From Phaeacidiphilus oryzae TH49 (lineage in GTDB: Bacteria > Actinomycetota > Actinomycetes > Streptomycetales > Streptomycetaceae), in assembly GCF_000744815.1 (NCBI RefSeq), contig NZ_JQMQ01000005.1:318055-382054 (forward strand): a stretch of 64,000 nucleotides of DNA. Direction: 5' to 3'. Position numbers and translations under genes: made by a program. Under the pieces are notes generated by a model. The model did not search any database. It saw only the letters and a program-made list of their open reading frames with translations, and had not been told where the DNA came from. Positions 44,944 to 53,339 of this stretch are shown here, piece by piece (position 1 is the first letter of the stretch; every line of letters starts with the position of its first letter).

Positions 44944-45186
44944 TCAGCCGCCGCTCTTGCGGCGGAAGGACCGCTGGCTGGCCGCGGGCCCGTGGGCGCC
45001 GTGCACCTTGGAGGCGTTCGGCCCCGCACCACCGGTGCCGGCGTCCGTCGGGGTGCCGTTCTTGCGGGCCAGGGCCTCGCGGAACTTCCGCTTGAGGTCG
45101 TAGCGGCCCTCCTCGTCCGGGGACACGTCGGTGCCCTCGGCGGCCTCCGGCCGTTCGCCTTCGGTCGGTTGAGCGTCAGCACCCAT
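44944..45186 (-). CDS. DUF5302 family protein
   Basis: An 80-residue, highly charged protein. [20 protein letters not shown] and [20 protein letters not shown] are the DUF5302 hallmarks. The ATG at 45186 has AGGAGG 6 bp upstream and is preferred to an earlier in-frame start. No structure or function is known. It is convergent with the GNAT gene. Confidence 0.85.
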   Translation of the reverse strand: MGADAQPTEGERPEAAEGTDVSPDEEGRYDLKRKFREALARKNGTPTDAGTGGAGPNASKVHGAHGPAASQRSFRRKSGG

Positions 45187-45336
45187 CGTGTCCTCCTGGG
45201 ATCGGGGATTACGCGTACAGCTTGACACGCCGCCGGGTGGACGCGGTGCTCACACGGCCCGCGGGGCCCCTGGCGGAGGATTCGCCGCCGAGGACTGGAC
45301 GCGGGAGCGCCCTGAGGGCCGATACTGATCCGTACG

Positions 45337-45558
45337 ATGACCAAGCCACATGTTCCCAGACGCCATCTGCCCACCAGTCCCTTCAAGGCCCCGGTCGTGG
45401 AGCCGATCGAGGAGTTCGCGCTCGGAGACCGGGTCACCCATGACCGCTACGGCCTCGGGGTCGTCTTCGGAGTCGAGGAGGACACCGCCGTGCTGGTCGA
45501 CTTCGGTTCCGAGCGGCGCCGGATCTCCAGTCCGTACAAGGGGATGAACAAGCTCTGA
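45337..45558 (+). CDS. Small Tudor/SH3-like protein
   Basis: A 73-residue protein. [20 protein letters not shown], then [20 protein letters not shown], has the GDRVxHxxxGxGxV pattern also seen in the UvrD/PcrA C-terminal Tudor-like domain and CarD-type modules. It may contact RNA polymerase or nucleic acid. It stands just upstream of the cold-shock gene; the next 222 bp contain a promoter-like box and a terminator hairpin. Confidence 0.7.
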   Translation: MTKPHVPRRHLPTSPFKAPVVEPIEEFALGDRVTHDRYGLGVVFGVEEDTAVLVDFGSERRRISSPYKGMNKL

Positions 45559-45605
45559 ACACGACTGCTCCGGCAAAACGAAACCACCACCGGATCTTCG
45601 GTGTG

Positions 45606-45614
45606 TGCTATCGT
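45606..45614 (+). promoter_or_regulatory. Extended -10 promoter for the cold-shock leader
   Basis: TGC-TATCGT is an extended -10 element with no clear -35. The predicted start near 45621 would give a leader of about 160 nt for the cold-shock gene, or a short RNA of about 77 nt if transcription ends at the following hairpin. Confidence 0.4.
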
Positions 45615-45652
45615 CGATGCCAGTTGCAGTCGTGGTTCCCAAAAGCTTCAGG

Positions 45653-45697
45653 CCCCTGACTGGTCCCATCCACACCAGTGGGGGCTCTTTTGTTTTT
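45653..45697 (+). terminator. Terminator-like hairpin in the cold-shock 5' leader
   Basis: CCCC-TGA-CTGGT (45653-45664) pairs with ACCAG-T-GGGG (45674-45683) and is followed by CTCTTTTGTTTTT. A U-tract terminator is rare in this GC-rich genome. It lies 85 nt before the cold-shock start codon, so it may attenuate that gene, end the preceding transcript, or bound a small RNA. Confidence 0.7.
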
Positions 45698-45781
45698 CCG
45701 GTGCGTCCGGAGGGGCAATCATCACGGCGACGCTGGGTCCGCACAGTGCGGACCAGGGCACCCGCCCCGAAGGAGATAATT

Positions 45782-45985
45782 ATGGCTACCGGTACCGTGA
45801 AGTGGTTCAACTCGGAAAAGGGCTTCGGCTTCATCGAGCAGGACGGCGGCGGCCCCGACGTCTTCGCTCACTACTCGAACATCGCCACCCAGGGCTTCCG
45901 TGAGCTCCAGGAGGGCCAGAAGGTCACCTTCGACGTGACCCAGGGCCAGAAGGGCCCGCAGGCGGAGAACATCGTTCCCGCCTAA
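45782..45985 (+). CDS. CspA-type cold-shock protein
   Basis: A 67-residue cold-shock domain protein. [20 protein letters not shown], with RNP1 KGFGFIEQ and RNP2 VFAHYSNI, is complete. It binds single-stranded RNA/DNA and melts RNA structure. GAAGGAG precedes the ATG. Codon use is the optimal kind of highly expressed genes. A strong terminator follows 14 nt after the stop. The leader contains a hairpin and U-tract. Confidence 0.97.
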   Translation: MATGTVKWFNSEKGFGFIEQDGGGPDVFAHYSNIATQGFRELQEGQKVTFDVTQGQKGPQAENIVPA

Positions 45986-45999
45986 GCATCAGGCGTATG

Positions 46000-46047
46000 C
46001 GGCCTGGGGCCCGCTCCCTTCGGGGGGGCGGGCCCCAGGCCGTTTTT
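46000..46047 (+). terminator. Rho-independent terminator of the cold-shock gene
   Basis: Perfect 15-bp arms CGGCCTGGGGCCCGC (46000-46014) and GCGGGCCCCAGGCCG (46028-46042) with a short loop are followed by TTTTT. It is the best intrinsic terminator in the window. Confidence 0.95.
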
Positions 46048-46113
46048 GTCGCGGCATCGGGCGGCGGGATTTTCGTCCCGTCCTTAAGTCCCATTTTCTG
46101 AATTTATCGGCCA

Positions 46114-46119
46114 TATACT
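46114..46119 (+). promoter_or_regulatory. Possible -10 element before the esterase
   Basis: TATACT is a near-consensus -10 hexamer in an AT-richer stretch; no matching -35 was seen at 17 bp. The predicted start would give a leader of about 128 nt for the esterase gene. Confidence 0.35.
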
Positions 46120-46253
46120 CCGGACTCGAATGATTTCGGGCGGCTCCGCATCCGGCAGCGCACAAGGCTGGAGTCGCCCCGGCGGACGCAGCAAGATGGG
46201 TCCGCACCAGGGGCATGACAGAGTCGCTCGCCGAGGGATGCCGGGAGGGGTCG

Positions 46254-47897
46254 ATGTTACGAACCGTCAGCCGCCTTGTCCGTCACGGTGCCTGCGCCGC
46301 CGCGCTGGCCGTGGTCCTCACCGGGGGAGGCACGGCCGCCGCAGCCGCGCCCTCCGGGCCGGGACAGGGGCGGGCAACGATCGCACAGACGCGGCCGCAG
46401 GCGCAGAGCCAGTCGCAGGGCCAGGGGCCGGTCGTCGCCACCGACGCCGGCGCGGTGCGCGGCCTCGCGAGCGCCGGCGTGGACGAGTTCCTCGGCGTGC
46501 CGTACGCCGCTCCGCCGGTCGGCCCCCTGCGCTGGCGGCCGCCGCAGCCGGCCTCCCACTGGTCCGGGGTTCGCGAGGCGACCGCCTTCGCCCCGCACTG
46601 CGCGCAGCCCGCCACCCCCTACGGCCGGGGCAGCACCTCGGAGGACTGCCTCTACCTCAACGTCTTCACCCCGAGTCGGACCGCCTCCGCCGGACGGCGG
46701 CTGCCGGTGATGCTCTGGATCCACGGCGGGGCCCTGGTCACCGGCGAGAGCGACGACTACACCCCCCAGCGGCTGGTCCGCGACGGGGCCGTCGTGGTCA
46801 GCATCAACTACCGGCTGGGCGCGCTCGGCTTCCTCGCCCACCCCGCGCTGGCCGAGAGGAGCGGCGGGCCCTCGGGCGACTACGGGCTGATGGACCAGCA
46901 GGCCGCGCTGCGCTGGGTGCACCGCAACATCGCCCGGTTCGGCGGCGACGCCTCCGACGTCACCGTCTTCGGCGAGTCGGCGGGCGGGCTGAGCGTCCTC
47001 TCCCAGCTCGCCTCGCCGGGCGCCCACGGGCTCTTTCAGCGGGCGATCGTGGAGAGCGGTGCGTACAACCTCGACCAGGCCTCGCTGAGCAGCGCCGAGG
47101 CGGCCGGCGAGTCCTTCGCCGCGCAGGCCGGCTGCGCCGACCAGAGCGCGGACTGCCTGCGCGGGCTGCCGGTCTCGACGATCCTGGCCGACGAGGACAC
47201 CTCCGGTTACACCCCGGACGTGGACGGCGCGGTCCTCCCCCGCACCCTCAGGTCCGCCTTCGGCACCGGACTCTTCAACCACGTCCCGGTGCTGGACGGG
47301 ACCAACCACGACGAGTACCGCCTCTTCGTCGCCGCGGCCGAGCTGGCCGGGCAGAAGGTCACCGCGGCCAACTACCAGGCCTCGATCGCCGGGCAGCTCG
47401 GCGTTCCGGCGGCCACGGCCGCGGTGATCGCGAAGGAGTACCCGGTGGGCGACTACCCCAGCCCGCCGGTCGCCCTGGGGGCGGTGGGCACCGACGTGGT
47501 CTTCGCCTGCCCCGCGCTGACCGTGGACCGGCTGCTGGCGCCCCGGGTGCCGACCTACGCCTACGAGTTCAACGACGAGAACGCTCCGCAGGCCCTGCTG
47601 CCGCCGGTCAGCTTCCCCTACGGGGCCGCCCACGCCTCCGAGCTGCAGTACGTCTTCAACACCGCGACCGCGCCCACTCCTGGCGGTCTCGACGCCGGGC
47701 AGCTCCGGCTGGCCGGCGCCATGCAGCGGGAATGGACCGGTTTCGCGGCGAGCGGCCGGCCCGGCTGGGCGCCCTTCGCCGCCGGGGCCGGCGGCACGAT
47801 CGCCTCGCTGGTCCCGCCGGCACCGACCCGGGAGACGGCGTCCGGCTTCGCCGCCGACCACCACTGCGCCTTCTGGGCGGCGCTCACCGGCCGGTGA
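46254..47897 (+). CDS. Secreted type-B carboxylesterase
   Basis: A 547-residue carboxylesterase. A signal peptide is seen at residues 1-31 (LVRHGACAAALAVVLTGGGT, then AAAAAP). The catalytic Ser lies in VTVFGESAGGLSVLSQL (GESAG), and the oxyanion motif in PVMLWIHGGALVTGESDD. The acid and His would be in DGTNHDEYRLF and FPYGAAHASELQYVF. It hydrolyses ester or lipid substrates outside the cell. ATG 46254 has GGGAGGGG upstream and was preferred to ATG 46215. Its final codons lie in a tandem duplication (47850-48297). Confidence 0.9.
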   Translation: MLRTVSRLVRHGACAAALAVVLTGGGTAAAAAPSGPGQGRATIAQTRPQAQSQSQGQGPVVATDAGAVRGLASAGVDEFLGVPYAAPPVGPLRWRPPQPASHWSGVREATAFAPHCAQPATPYGRGSTSEDCLYLNVFTPSRTASAGRRLPVMLWIHGGALVTGESDDYTPQRLVRDGAVVVSINYRLGALGFLAHPALAERSGGPSGDYGLMDQQAALRWVHRNIARFGGDASDVTVFGESAGGLSVLSQLASPGAHGLFQRAIVESGAYNLDQASLSSAEAAGESFAAQAGCADQSADCLRGLPVSTILADEDTSGYTPDVDGAVLPRTLRSAFGTGLFNHVPVLDGTNHDEYRLFVAAAELAGQKVTAANYQASIAGQLGVPAATAAVIAKEYPVGDYPSPPVALGAVGTDVVFACPALTVDRLLAPRVPTYAYEFNDENAPQALLPPVSFPYGAAHASELQYVFNTATAPTPGGLDAGQLRLAGAMQREWTGFAASGRPGWAPFAAGAGGTIASLVPPAPTRETASGFAADHHCAFWAALTGR

Positions 47898-48297
47898 ACC
47901 GGCGGCCCGCCGTCCAGGGGCCCGGCGCTCCGGGGTGGTCGCGCGCCGGGCGCGGCGGCGGGCGCGGGCGCGGCGGCGGGCGCGGGCGCGGCGGCGGACG
48001 CGGGCGCGGCGGCGGGCTCAGCCGAGGCGCTTGAGCACCTCGGCGGCCAGCGGCGCGGAGGAGGCCGGGTTCTGGCCGGTGAGCCGCCGGCCACCACTGC
48101 GCCTTCTGGGCGGCGCTCACCGGCCGGTGAACCGGCGGCCCGCCGTCCAGGGGCCCGGCGCTCCGGGGTGGTCGCGCGCCGGGCGCGGCGGCGGGCGCGG
48201 GCGCGGCGGCGGGCGCGGGCGCGGCGGCGGGCTCAGCCGAGGCGCTTGAGCACCTCGGCGGCCAGCGGCGCGGAGGAGGCCGGGTTCTGGCCGGTGA
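47850..48297. repeat. Abutting tandem duplication at a convergent gene junction
   Basis: Copy 1 (47850-48082, 233 bp) and copy 2 (48083-48297, 215 bp) are identical by eye except for one mismatch near the left end and one missing 18-bp unit of a GCGGCGGCGGGCGCGGGC-type minisatellite; the last minisatellite unit of copy 1 also carries one variant base. Copy 1 contains the final codons of the esterase; copy 2 contains the final codons of the DJ-1/PfpI gene. Each copy therefore also carries a dead remnant of the other gene's end. Confidence 0.93.
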
Positions 48298-48934
48298 CCA
48301 GGTTGCGGTCGACGACGACGTGCGGCGCCCAGGGCTCGCCCTCCACGTAGTCCGCGCCCATGGCCACCAGGCGGTCCTGGAGCAGCCACTTCGCCTTGTC
48401 GGCGAAGCCGGCCTGGGCCTCCTCGGCGTTGCTGAAGCCGGTCAGCCGGTAGCCGGCGAACGGCGAGTGGCCGCTACCGTCCGCCTCGCCGGCCGCAAGC
48501 AGCGCGGCCGGGGCGTGGCAGACCACCCCCAGCGGCCGGCCGGAGGCCAGCGCGGCGGTGAGCAGCCGGCCGGAGTCCGCGTTCACCGCGAGGTCCTCCA
48601 TCGGCCCGTGACCGCCGGGGTAGACCACGGCGGCGTAGTCCGCCGGATCCACCTCCTCCAGCTTGAGCGGCCGGTGGAGCTCGACCATGCCGGCCAGCGC
48701 GTCCGCGATCCGGTCGGCGTTCTCCTGACCGCCGTTGACCTCCGGGGCCAGGCTGCCGCGGTCCACCGGCGGGACCACGCCGCCCGGGGTGGCCACCACG
48801 ATCTCGTGGCCGGCCGCCTTGAACGCCTCGTAGGGCGCGACGGCCTCCTCGGCCCAGAAACCGGTCGGGTGCCGGGTGCCGTCGGCCAGCGTCCAGTGGT
48901 CGGCTCCGGTCATCACAAAAAGGATCTTCGCCAT
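48233..48934 (-). CDS. DJ-1/PfpI-family protein (Hsp31-like)
   Basis: A 233-residue protein. AKILFVMTGADHWTLADGTR begins the fold, HPTGFWAEEAVAPYEAFKAA and YAAVVYPGGHGPMEDLAVNA follow, and the nucleophile-elbow Cys is in LGVVCHAPAALLAAG. This matches the Hsp31/class-I-glutamine-amidotransferase-like group, often glyoxalase-III or chaperone-like. The ATG at 48934 is well placed. Its last 22 codons lie in the second copy of the tandem duplication. Confidence 0.9.
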   Translation of the reverse strand: MAKILFVMTGADHWTLADGTRHPTGFWAEEAVAPYEAFKAAGHEIVVATPGGVVPPVDRGSLAPEVNGGQENADRIADALAGMVELHRPLKLEEVDPADYAAVVYPGGHGPMEDLAVNADSGRLLTAALASGRPLGVVCHAPAALLAAGEADGSGHSPFAGYRLTGFSNAEEAQAGFADKAKWLLQDRLVAMGADYVEGEPWAPHVVVDRNLVTGQNPASSAPLAAEVLKRLG

Positions 48935-49021
48935 GGTCCCGACGGTAGCCCGGCCCAGGCGCCCGCGCCCGACGGGGGCGCCTGGGCCGGCAGTCTCGGA
49001 GAGTGACTTCGGCACGGCCGC

Positions 49022-49035
49022 TGACAACGTTGTAA
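49022..49035. promoter_or_regulatory. LacI-type operator before the GH54 gene
   Basis: TGACAACGTTGTAA contains a perfect 10-bp palindrome ACAACGTTGT with central CG, typical of LacI-family repressor sites. It lies 97 bp upstream of the arabinofuranosidase start. The repressor gene is not in the window. Confidence 0.55.
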
Positions 49036-49131
49036 CGAAGTATTGTCGATACGCCGTCAAGTGCCGTACCGTCCGGAACGCCGGTCCCTGTGGCTTCCTG
49101 TGGTCTCCCCCGCGACGGAAGGGCCCTGACG

Positions 49132-50694
49132 ATGACTCCCACGGCTGGATCACTCCCCCTCCTGCGGCGCCTCCTCCCCGCCGTGTGCGCCGCGCTGCTG
49201 CTCGCCCTCGGCCTGCTGGCCGGGGGCGGGCGGCCGGCGCACGCCGCCGCCTCGCTGCCCTGCGACGTCTACGGCGCGGCCGGCACCCCGTGCGTGGCCG
49301 CCCACAGCACCACCCGGGCCCTGTACGCCGGTTACGACGGGCCGCTCTACCAGGTCCAGCGCGCCTCCGACGGCGCGACAGCGGACATCCCGGTGGTCGC
49401 CGCGGGCGGGGTCGCCGACGCGGCGAAGCAGGACTCCTTCTGCGCCGGCACCAGCTGCCTGATCACCCGGATCTACGACCAGTCCCCGCGCCGCAACGAC
49501 CTCACCATCGAGGGCGCGGGCGGTGCCGGGGCCGCCGACCGGGGCGCCCCCGCCAACGCCCTGCCGGTCACCGTCGACGGCCGGACCGTCTACGGGGTGG
49601 AGATCTCGGCCGGGATGGGCTACCGCGACGACAGCACCAGCGGGGTCGCGGTCCACGGCCAGCCCGAGGGGATGTACATGGTCGCCTCCGGCACCCACGT
49701 CAACAACGCCTGCTGCTTCGACTACGGCAACGCCGAGACCAACAACCTGGACAACGGCAACGGCCATATGGACGCCGTGAACCTCAGCACCATCTGCGGC
49801 TTCTCGCCCTGCTACGGCTCCGGTCCGTGGGTGCAGGCCGACCTGGAGAACGGGCTGTACTCCTCGGACACCGGCGGCAGCCCGAGCAGCTCCGACACCG
49901 GCACCGGGCCGCTGCCGTACGTCACCGCGATGCTCAAGAACAACGGGCAGAACCACTTCGCGCTGGCCTGGGGCAACGCCCAGTCCGGCGGACTGACCAC
50001 CACCTACTCCGGCCCCGAGCCGTCGATCAAGAGCGGCTACTCGCCCATGCAGCAGGAGGGCGCGATCGTCCTGGGCACCGGCGGCGACGACAGCAACGGC
50101 TCGATCGGCAGCTTCTTCGAAGGGGTGATGACCGCCGGCTACCCCTCGGACTCCGCCGACGCCGCCGTCCAGGCGAACATCGCCTCGGCCGGGTACGGCG
50201 GCGCCGACGGCGTCCCCGGCGGGTCGCTCACCCCCGGCTCCGCGATCTCGCTGCAGGCCACCACGGCGTGCTGCACCGGCGACTACCTCCGCCACCAGAA
50301 CGGCGGCGCGATCATCTCGCCGATCGGCTCCGGCAGTTCGGCGCTGGACAAGTCGGACGCCACCTGGATCGTCCGGCGCGGGCTGGCCGACGCCTCCTGC
50401 GTCTCCTTCGAGTCCTTCAACTACCCCGGCGACTACCTGCGGCATTCCAACTGGCAGCTCTACAAGCAGCCGGACGACGGCAGTTCGCTCTTCGCGCAGG
50501 ACGCGACCTTCTGCCCGCAGGCCGGGAACAGCGGGCAGGGCGAGTCCTTCCAGTCCGTCAACTACCCCGGCCACTTCATCCGGCACTACAGCGGAACGGT
50601 GTACATCGCCTCCGACGGCGGCTCCAACGCCTGGGACAACGCCAACCTCTGGCCCCAGGACACGAGTTGGCTGGTGGACCAGCCGTGGGAGTGA
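49132..50694 (+). CDS. Secreted alpha-L-arabinofuranosidase B (GH54-CBM42)
   Basis: A 520-residue secreted enzyme. A signal peptide spans residues 1-38 (LLPAVCAALLLALGLLAGGG). The catalytic domain starts SLPCDVYGAAGTPCVAAHST and contains RIYDQSPRRNDLTIEGAG and NNACCFDYGNAETNN, the characteristic GH54 blocks with the Cys pair. The C-terminal 150 residues hold AbfB/CBM42 arabinose-binding repeats (YLRHQNGGAIIS, FNYPGDYLRHSN, VNYPGHFIRHYSG). It releases arabinose from arabinoxylan or arabinan. A LacI-type operator upstream suggests sugar induction. Confidence 0.93.
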   Translation: MTPTAGSLPLLRRLLPAVCAALLLALGLLAGGGRPAHAAASLPCDVYGAAGTPCVAAHSTTRALYAGYDGPLYQVQRASDGATADIPVVAAGGVADAAKQDSFCAGTSCLITRIYDQSPRRNDLTIEGAGGAGAADRGAPANALPVTVDGRTVYGVEISAGMGYRDDSTSGVAVHGQPEGMYMVASGTHVNNACCFDYGNAETNNLDNGNGHMDAVNLSTICGFSPCYGSGPWVQADLENGLYSSDTGGSPSSSDTGTGPLPYVTAMLKNNGQNHFALAWGNAQSGGLTTTYSGPEPSIKSGYSPMQQEGAIVLGTGGDDSNGSIGSFFEGVMTAGYPSDSADAAVQANIASAGYGGADGVPGGSLTPGSAISLQATTACCTGDYLRHQNGGAIISPIGSGSSALDKSDATWIVRRGLADASCVSFESFNYPGDYLRHSNWQLYKQPDDGSSLFAQDATFCPQAGNSGQGESFQSVNYPGHFIRHYSGTVYIASDGGSNAWDNANLWPQDTSWLVDQPWE

Positions 50695-50726
50695 TCGGCG
50701 GGCTCGGCGGGCCGTAGGCTCGGGGG

Positions 50727-51140
50727 ATGACTGACGAGACCCCGATCGGGGCGGCCACCCGGGTGCGGGTGGCCCGCCCCTCCCGCGACCTCGCCGCCGC
50801 CGAGCGGTTCTATGTCACCGGCCTCGGCCTGGACGTTTTGTGGCGGACCACCGAGCACGTCCCCGGCCGGCACGACCTGCTGATGGTCGGCCCCAGGGAC
50901 GGCGCCTGGCACTTCGAGCTCACCCGCGACCCGGAGCGGCCCCTCGACCCGAGGCCCACGGTGGACGACCTGTTCGTGGTCTACCTGGGTCGGCCGGTCG
51001 ACGAGGCCGTGATCGAGCGCCTGATCGCGGCCGGCGGCCGCCGCGTCCCCGCGCACAACCCGTACTGGGACGAGCATGGGGTCACCATCGCCGACCCGGA
51101 CGGCTACCGCCTGGTGCTCTGCTCCCGTACCTGGCCCTGA
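50727..51140 (+). CDS. VOC-family (glyoxalase/bleomycin-resistance fold) protein
   Basis: A 137-residue protein. RVARPSRDLAAAERFYVTGL and LGLDVLWRTTEHVPGRHDLL begin the fold; the C-terminal strand GVTIADPDGYRLVLCSRTW is the standard VOC ending. Metal ligands of a true glyoxalase cannot be assigned with confidence. The role, whether enzyme or small-molecule binder, is unknown. It starts 32 bp after the arabinofuranosidase but is probably unrelated to it. Confidence 0.85.
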   Translation: MTDETPIGAATRVRVARPSRDLAAAERFYVTGLGLDVLWRTTEHVPGRHDLLMVGPRDGAWHFELTRDPERPLDPRPTVDDLFVVYLGRPVDEAVIERLIAAGGRRVPAHNPYWDEHGVTIADPDGYRLVLCSRTWP

Positions 51141-51187
51141 GGAGGCGGCACGCGGCCACCGCCCCTGACGGGGACGGGGCGTCGGAC

Positions 51188-52621
51188 TCAGTCGCCGGCG
51201 TCGGTGCGGGTCGGCAGGGTGCGGTCCAGGACGGAGACCAGGAGGAGGACGAGGCTGATCCCGACCATGATCCAGGCGATCAGGTGGACTCCGCCGTCGC
51301 TCACGCTGGAGTGGAAGACCAGGCCGGTGACGGCCGAGGAGGCGATCGAGCCGACGTAGCCGAAGGTGCGCAGCAGCCCCGAGGCGGTGCCGAGTTGCTC
51401 GGCCGGCGCCTGGGCGTACAGGGCGGTCTGGTTCCCCGCCGCGGCGAAGCCCACGACGAGGCCGAAGAACAGGGTGATCACCACGACCCAGCCGATCCAG
51501 GCGGACGCGCTCAGGAGGAGCACCCCGGCCGAGCCGACCAGGCAGGCGACCGCCGCGGCGACCACCGGGCCGCGGACCAGGTTGCGCCGCGAGACGGGTG
51601 CGATCACCAGTCCGGAGACCAGGGTCATCGGGAGCAGCAGCAGTCCGGACTGCGTCTCGGTGAGGCCCCGCACCCCCTCCACCCACTGGGTGATGCCGTA
51701 CAGCACCACGTACTGGCACAGCAGCGCCAGGCCGAAGCGCAGGTAGGTCCGGGACAGCGCCCGGTCGGCGGCGAGCATCCGGACGTCCAGGAAGGGGCTG
51801 CGGGCGCGCAGCTCCCAGCAGACCAGGGCGGTCCACAGTGCCGCGGAGACGGCCAGCAGGTACCAGTGGACGCTGGGCAGCAGGAACAGGAAGAGGAGCA
51901 GTGCGATCATCGCGAGGGCGAATCCGGCGATGCCGCCGGCATCGAGCCGGGAGGCCAGCTCGCGCCCGCGCAGTGGCCGTTGCAGCGGCCCGTCCGGGGA
52001 GACCCAGAGCAGCGTCGCGGCGAACGCGATCAGCGCCACCGGGACGTTGACGAAGAGCACCGAGCGCCAGCCGAGCGCGCCGACCAGCACCCCGCCGATC
52101 GGCAGGCCGAGGGAGGCGGTGGCGATGCCGGAGATCTGCAGGCCGCCCAGCACTCCGCCGGGCGGCTTCTCGAGTCCGGCGTCCGCGGCCCGGCGCCGGA
52201 TCAGCAGCATCGCGGTGGGATAGGCGCAGGAGGTGCCGAGGCCGATCAGGACCCGGCCGAGCAGCAGGGTGACCAGGTCCTGGGCCAGTCCGCCGAGCAC
52301 TCCGCCGACGCCGACCAGGACGATCCCGGCCAGGAAGACCCGGCGGGCTCCGAGGACCTCGGCGGCCTTGCCCGCGGTCGGCTGGGCGATGGCGCTGGCC
52401 AGGTAGAGCGCGGTGACCAGGGCCGCGGTCTGGCCGATCGGCACCCCGATGCCGTGGGCGATCGGCAGCAGCGCGGTCGCGATCAGCGAGCTGTTGACCG
52501 GGTTGAGGGCCGAGCCGATGAACAGCGGCGTGGTGAACCGCCAGGAGAAGGCGCGCTCCGGTGGGACGGCGGCGTCCCGGCCCGTGGCGGCGGAGGCGTG
52601 CGCCCTGGGCGAGGCTGGCAT
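51188..52621 (-). CDS. MFS drug-efflux-type transporter (DHA2-like)
   Basis: A 477-residue protein with 14 predicted helices. NPVNSSLIATALLPIAHGIG, with LGARRVFLAGIVLVGVGGVL and LLLGRVLIGLGTSCAYPTAM, forms the MFS signature. DHA2 relatives export drugs by proton antiport. A MarR-type repressor gene lies 46 bp upstream on the same strand, as in inducible efflux operons. The substrate is unknown. Confidence 0.9.
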   Translation of the reverse strand: MPASPRAHASAATGRDAAVPPERAFSWRFTTPLFIGSALNPVNSSLIATALLPIAHGIGVPIGQTAALVTALYLASAIAQPTAGKAAEVLGARRVFLAGIVLVGVGGVLGGLAQDLVTLLLGRVLIGLGTSCAYPTAMLLIRRRAADAGLEKPPGGVLGGLQISGIATASLGLPIGGVLVGALGWRSVLFVNVPVALIAFAATLLWVSPDGPLQRPLRGRELASRLDAGGIAGFALAMIALLLFLFLLPSVHWYLLAVSAALWTALVCWELRARSPFLDVRMLAADRALSRTYLRFGLALLCQYVVLYGITQWVEGVRGLTETQSGLLLLPMTLVSGLVIAPVSRRNLVRGPVVAAAVACLVGSAGVLLLSASAWIGWVVVITLFFGLVVGFAAAGNQTALYAQAPAEQLGTASGLLRTFGYVGSIASSAVTGLVFHSSVSDGGVHLIAWIMVGISLVLLLVSVLDRTLPTRTDAGD

Positions 52622-52667
52622 GACGGCTCCAGATCCAGAGGTACGGGGAAGGCGGTCGGGTGCGGTG

Positions 52668-53165
52668 TCAGAGCTGTTCCGCGATCCGCTCGATCAGCGG
52701 TGCCGCGGCGGAGAGGAGTTCGACCTCCGAGTCGGTGAAGGAGTCCTGGAGGACCGCGGTGACCCGGTCGACCACGGCGTTCCGCCCGGAGTGGACGGCC
52801 GCCCGGCCCTCGGGGGTCAGGCTGAGGATCGAGCGGCGGGCGTCCGAGGGGTCGGCGCTGCGGGCGACCAGGCCCAGCCGCTCCAGTCCGGCGACGGTCG
52901 TCCCCATCGCCTGCGGACTGATCTGCTCGCGTCTGGCCAGCGCGGCGGTCGTCATCGGCCCCAGACGGTCGAGCCGGGAGAGGGCGGTGAGCTGCGGATT
53001 GCTCAGCTCGCCGCCGGTCGAGGTGTCCTGCAGACGGCGCTTGAAGGCGCCGACGGCGATGCGCAGCCGGTTGGCGGTCGCGCGTCGGACGTCCGGCGCG
53101 GGTCCGTCGTTCGGGCGCGGGCGCGGGCGCGGGCGCGGGGACGGGGGCCGTTCGGAAACGCTCAT
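52668..53165 (-). CDS. MarR-family regulator of the adjacent efflux pump
   Basis: A 165-residue protein. Residues 8-18 are a Pro-Arg repeat (RPPSPRPRPRPRP), encoded by a CGGGCG hexamer repeat. The MarR winged helix is LTALSRLDRLGPMTTAALAR, then EQISPQAMGTTVAGLERLGL, with wing DPSDARRSILSLTPEGRAAV. The ATG at 53165 was chosen over an upstream in-frame ATG. It precedes the transporter by 46 bp, and a multi-copy repeat starts 30 bp upstream, so autoregulation of the operon is likely. Confidence 0.88.
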   Translation of the reverse strand: MSVSERPPSPRPRPRPRPNDGPAPDVRRATANRLRIAVGAFKRRLQDTSTGGELSNPQLTALSRLDRLGPMTTAALARREQISPQAMGTTVAGLERLGLVARSADPSDARRSILSLTPEGRAAVHSGRNAVVDRVTAVLQDSFTDSEVELLSAAAPLIERIAEQL

Positions 53166-53194
53166 ATTTGCCAGGCTAGGCTTAACAAGCTGAC

Positions 53195-53322
53195 TTGGCA
53201 AACCTGGGTTGGCAAACCTGGGTTGGCAACCTGGCTGGCAAACCTGGGTTGGTAATCCGGGGTCGGCCCACCTCGGCCGGCAACCCTGGGTCGGCCCACC
53301 CGGGCTTTCCGAACGACGCTGC
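53195..53322. repeat. Direct-repeat array upstream of the MarR/MFS operon
   Basis: Two perfect copies of TTGGCAAACCTGGG (53195-53208, 53209-53222) are followed by three slightly changed copies to 53262 and a degenerate GGCCCACC tail to about 53322. Reading TGGCAA with the TTGCCAGG at 53168-53175 gives an inverted pair nearer the start codon. The array lies between the ABC ATPase gene and the MarR gene. Confidence 0.7.
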
Positions 53323-53339
53323 CCCTCCCCGCCGCCGAC

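Noticed and set aside
45222-45244. TTGACA upstream of the small Tudor-like gene as a promoter
   Set aside because: The hexamer at 17-bp spacing is GGTGCT, which is not a plausible -10 box.
47935-48249. A short Arg-rich plus-strand open frame across the tandem duplication
   Set aside because: It is produced by the GCGGCGGGC minisatellite and has no ribosome-binding site or homology.
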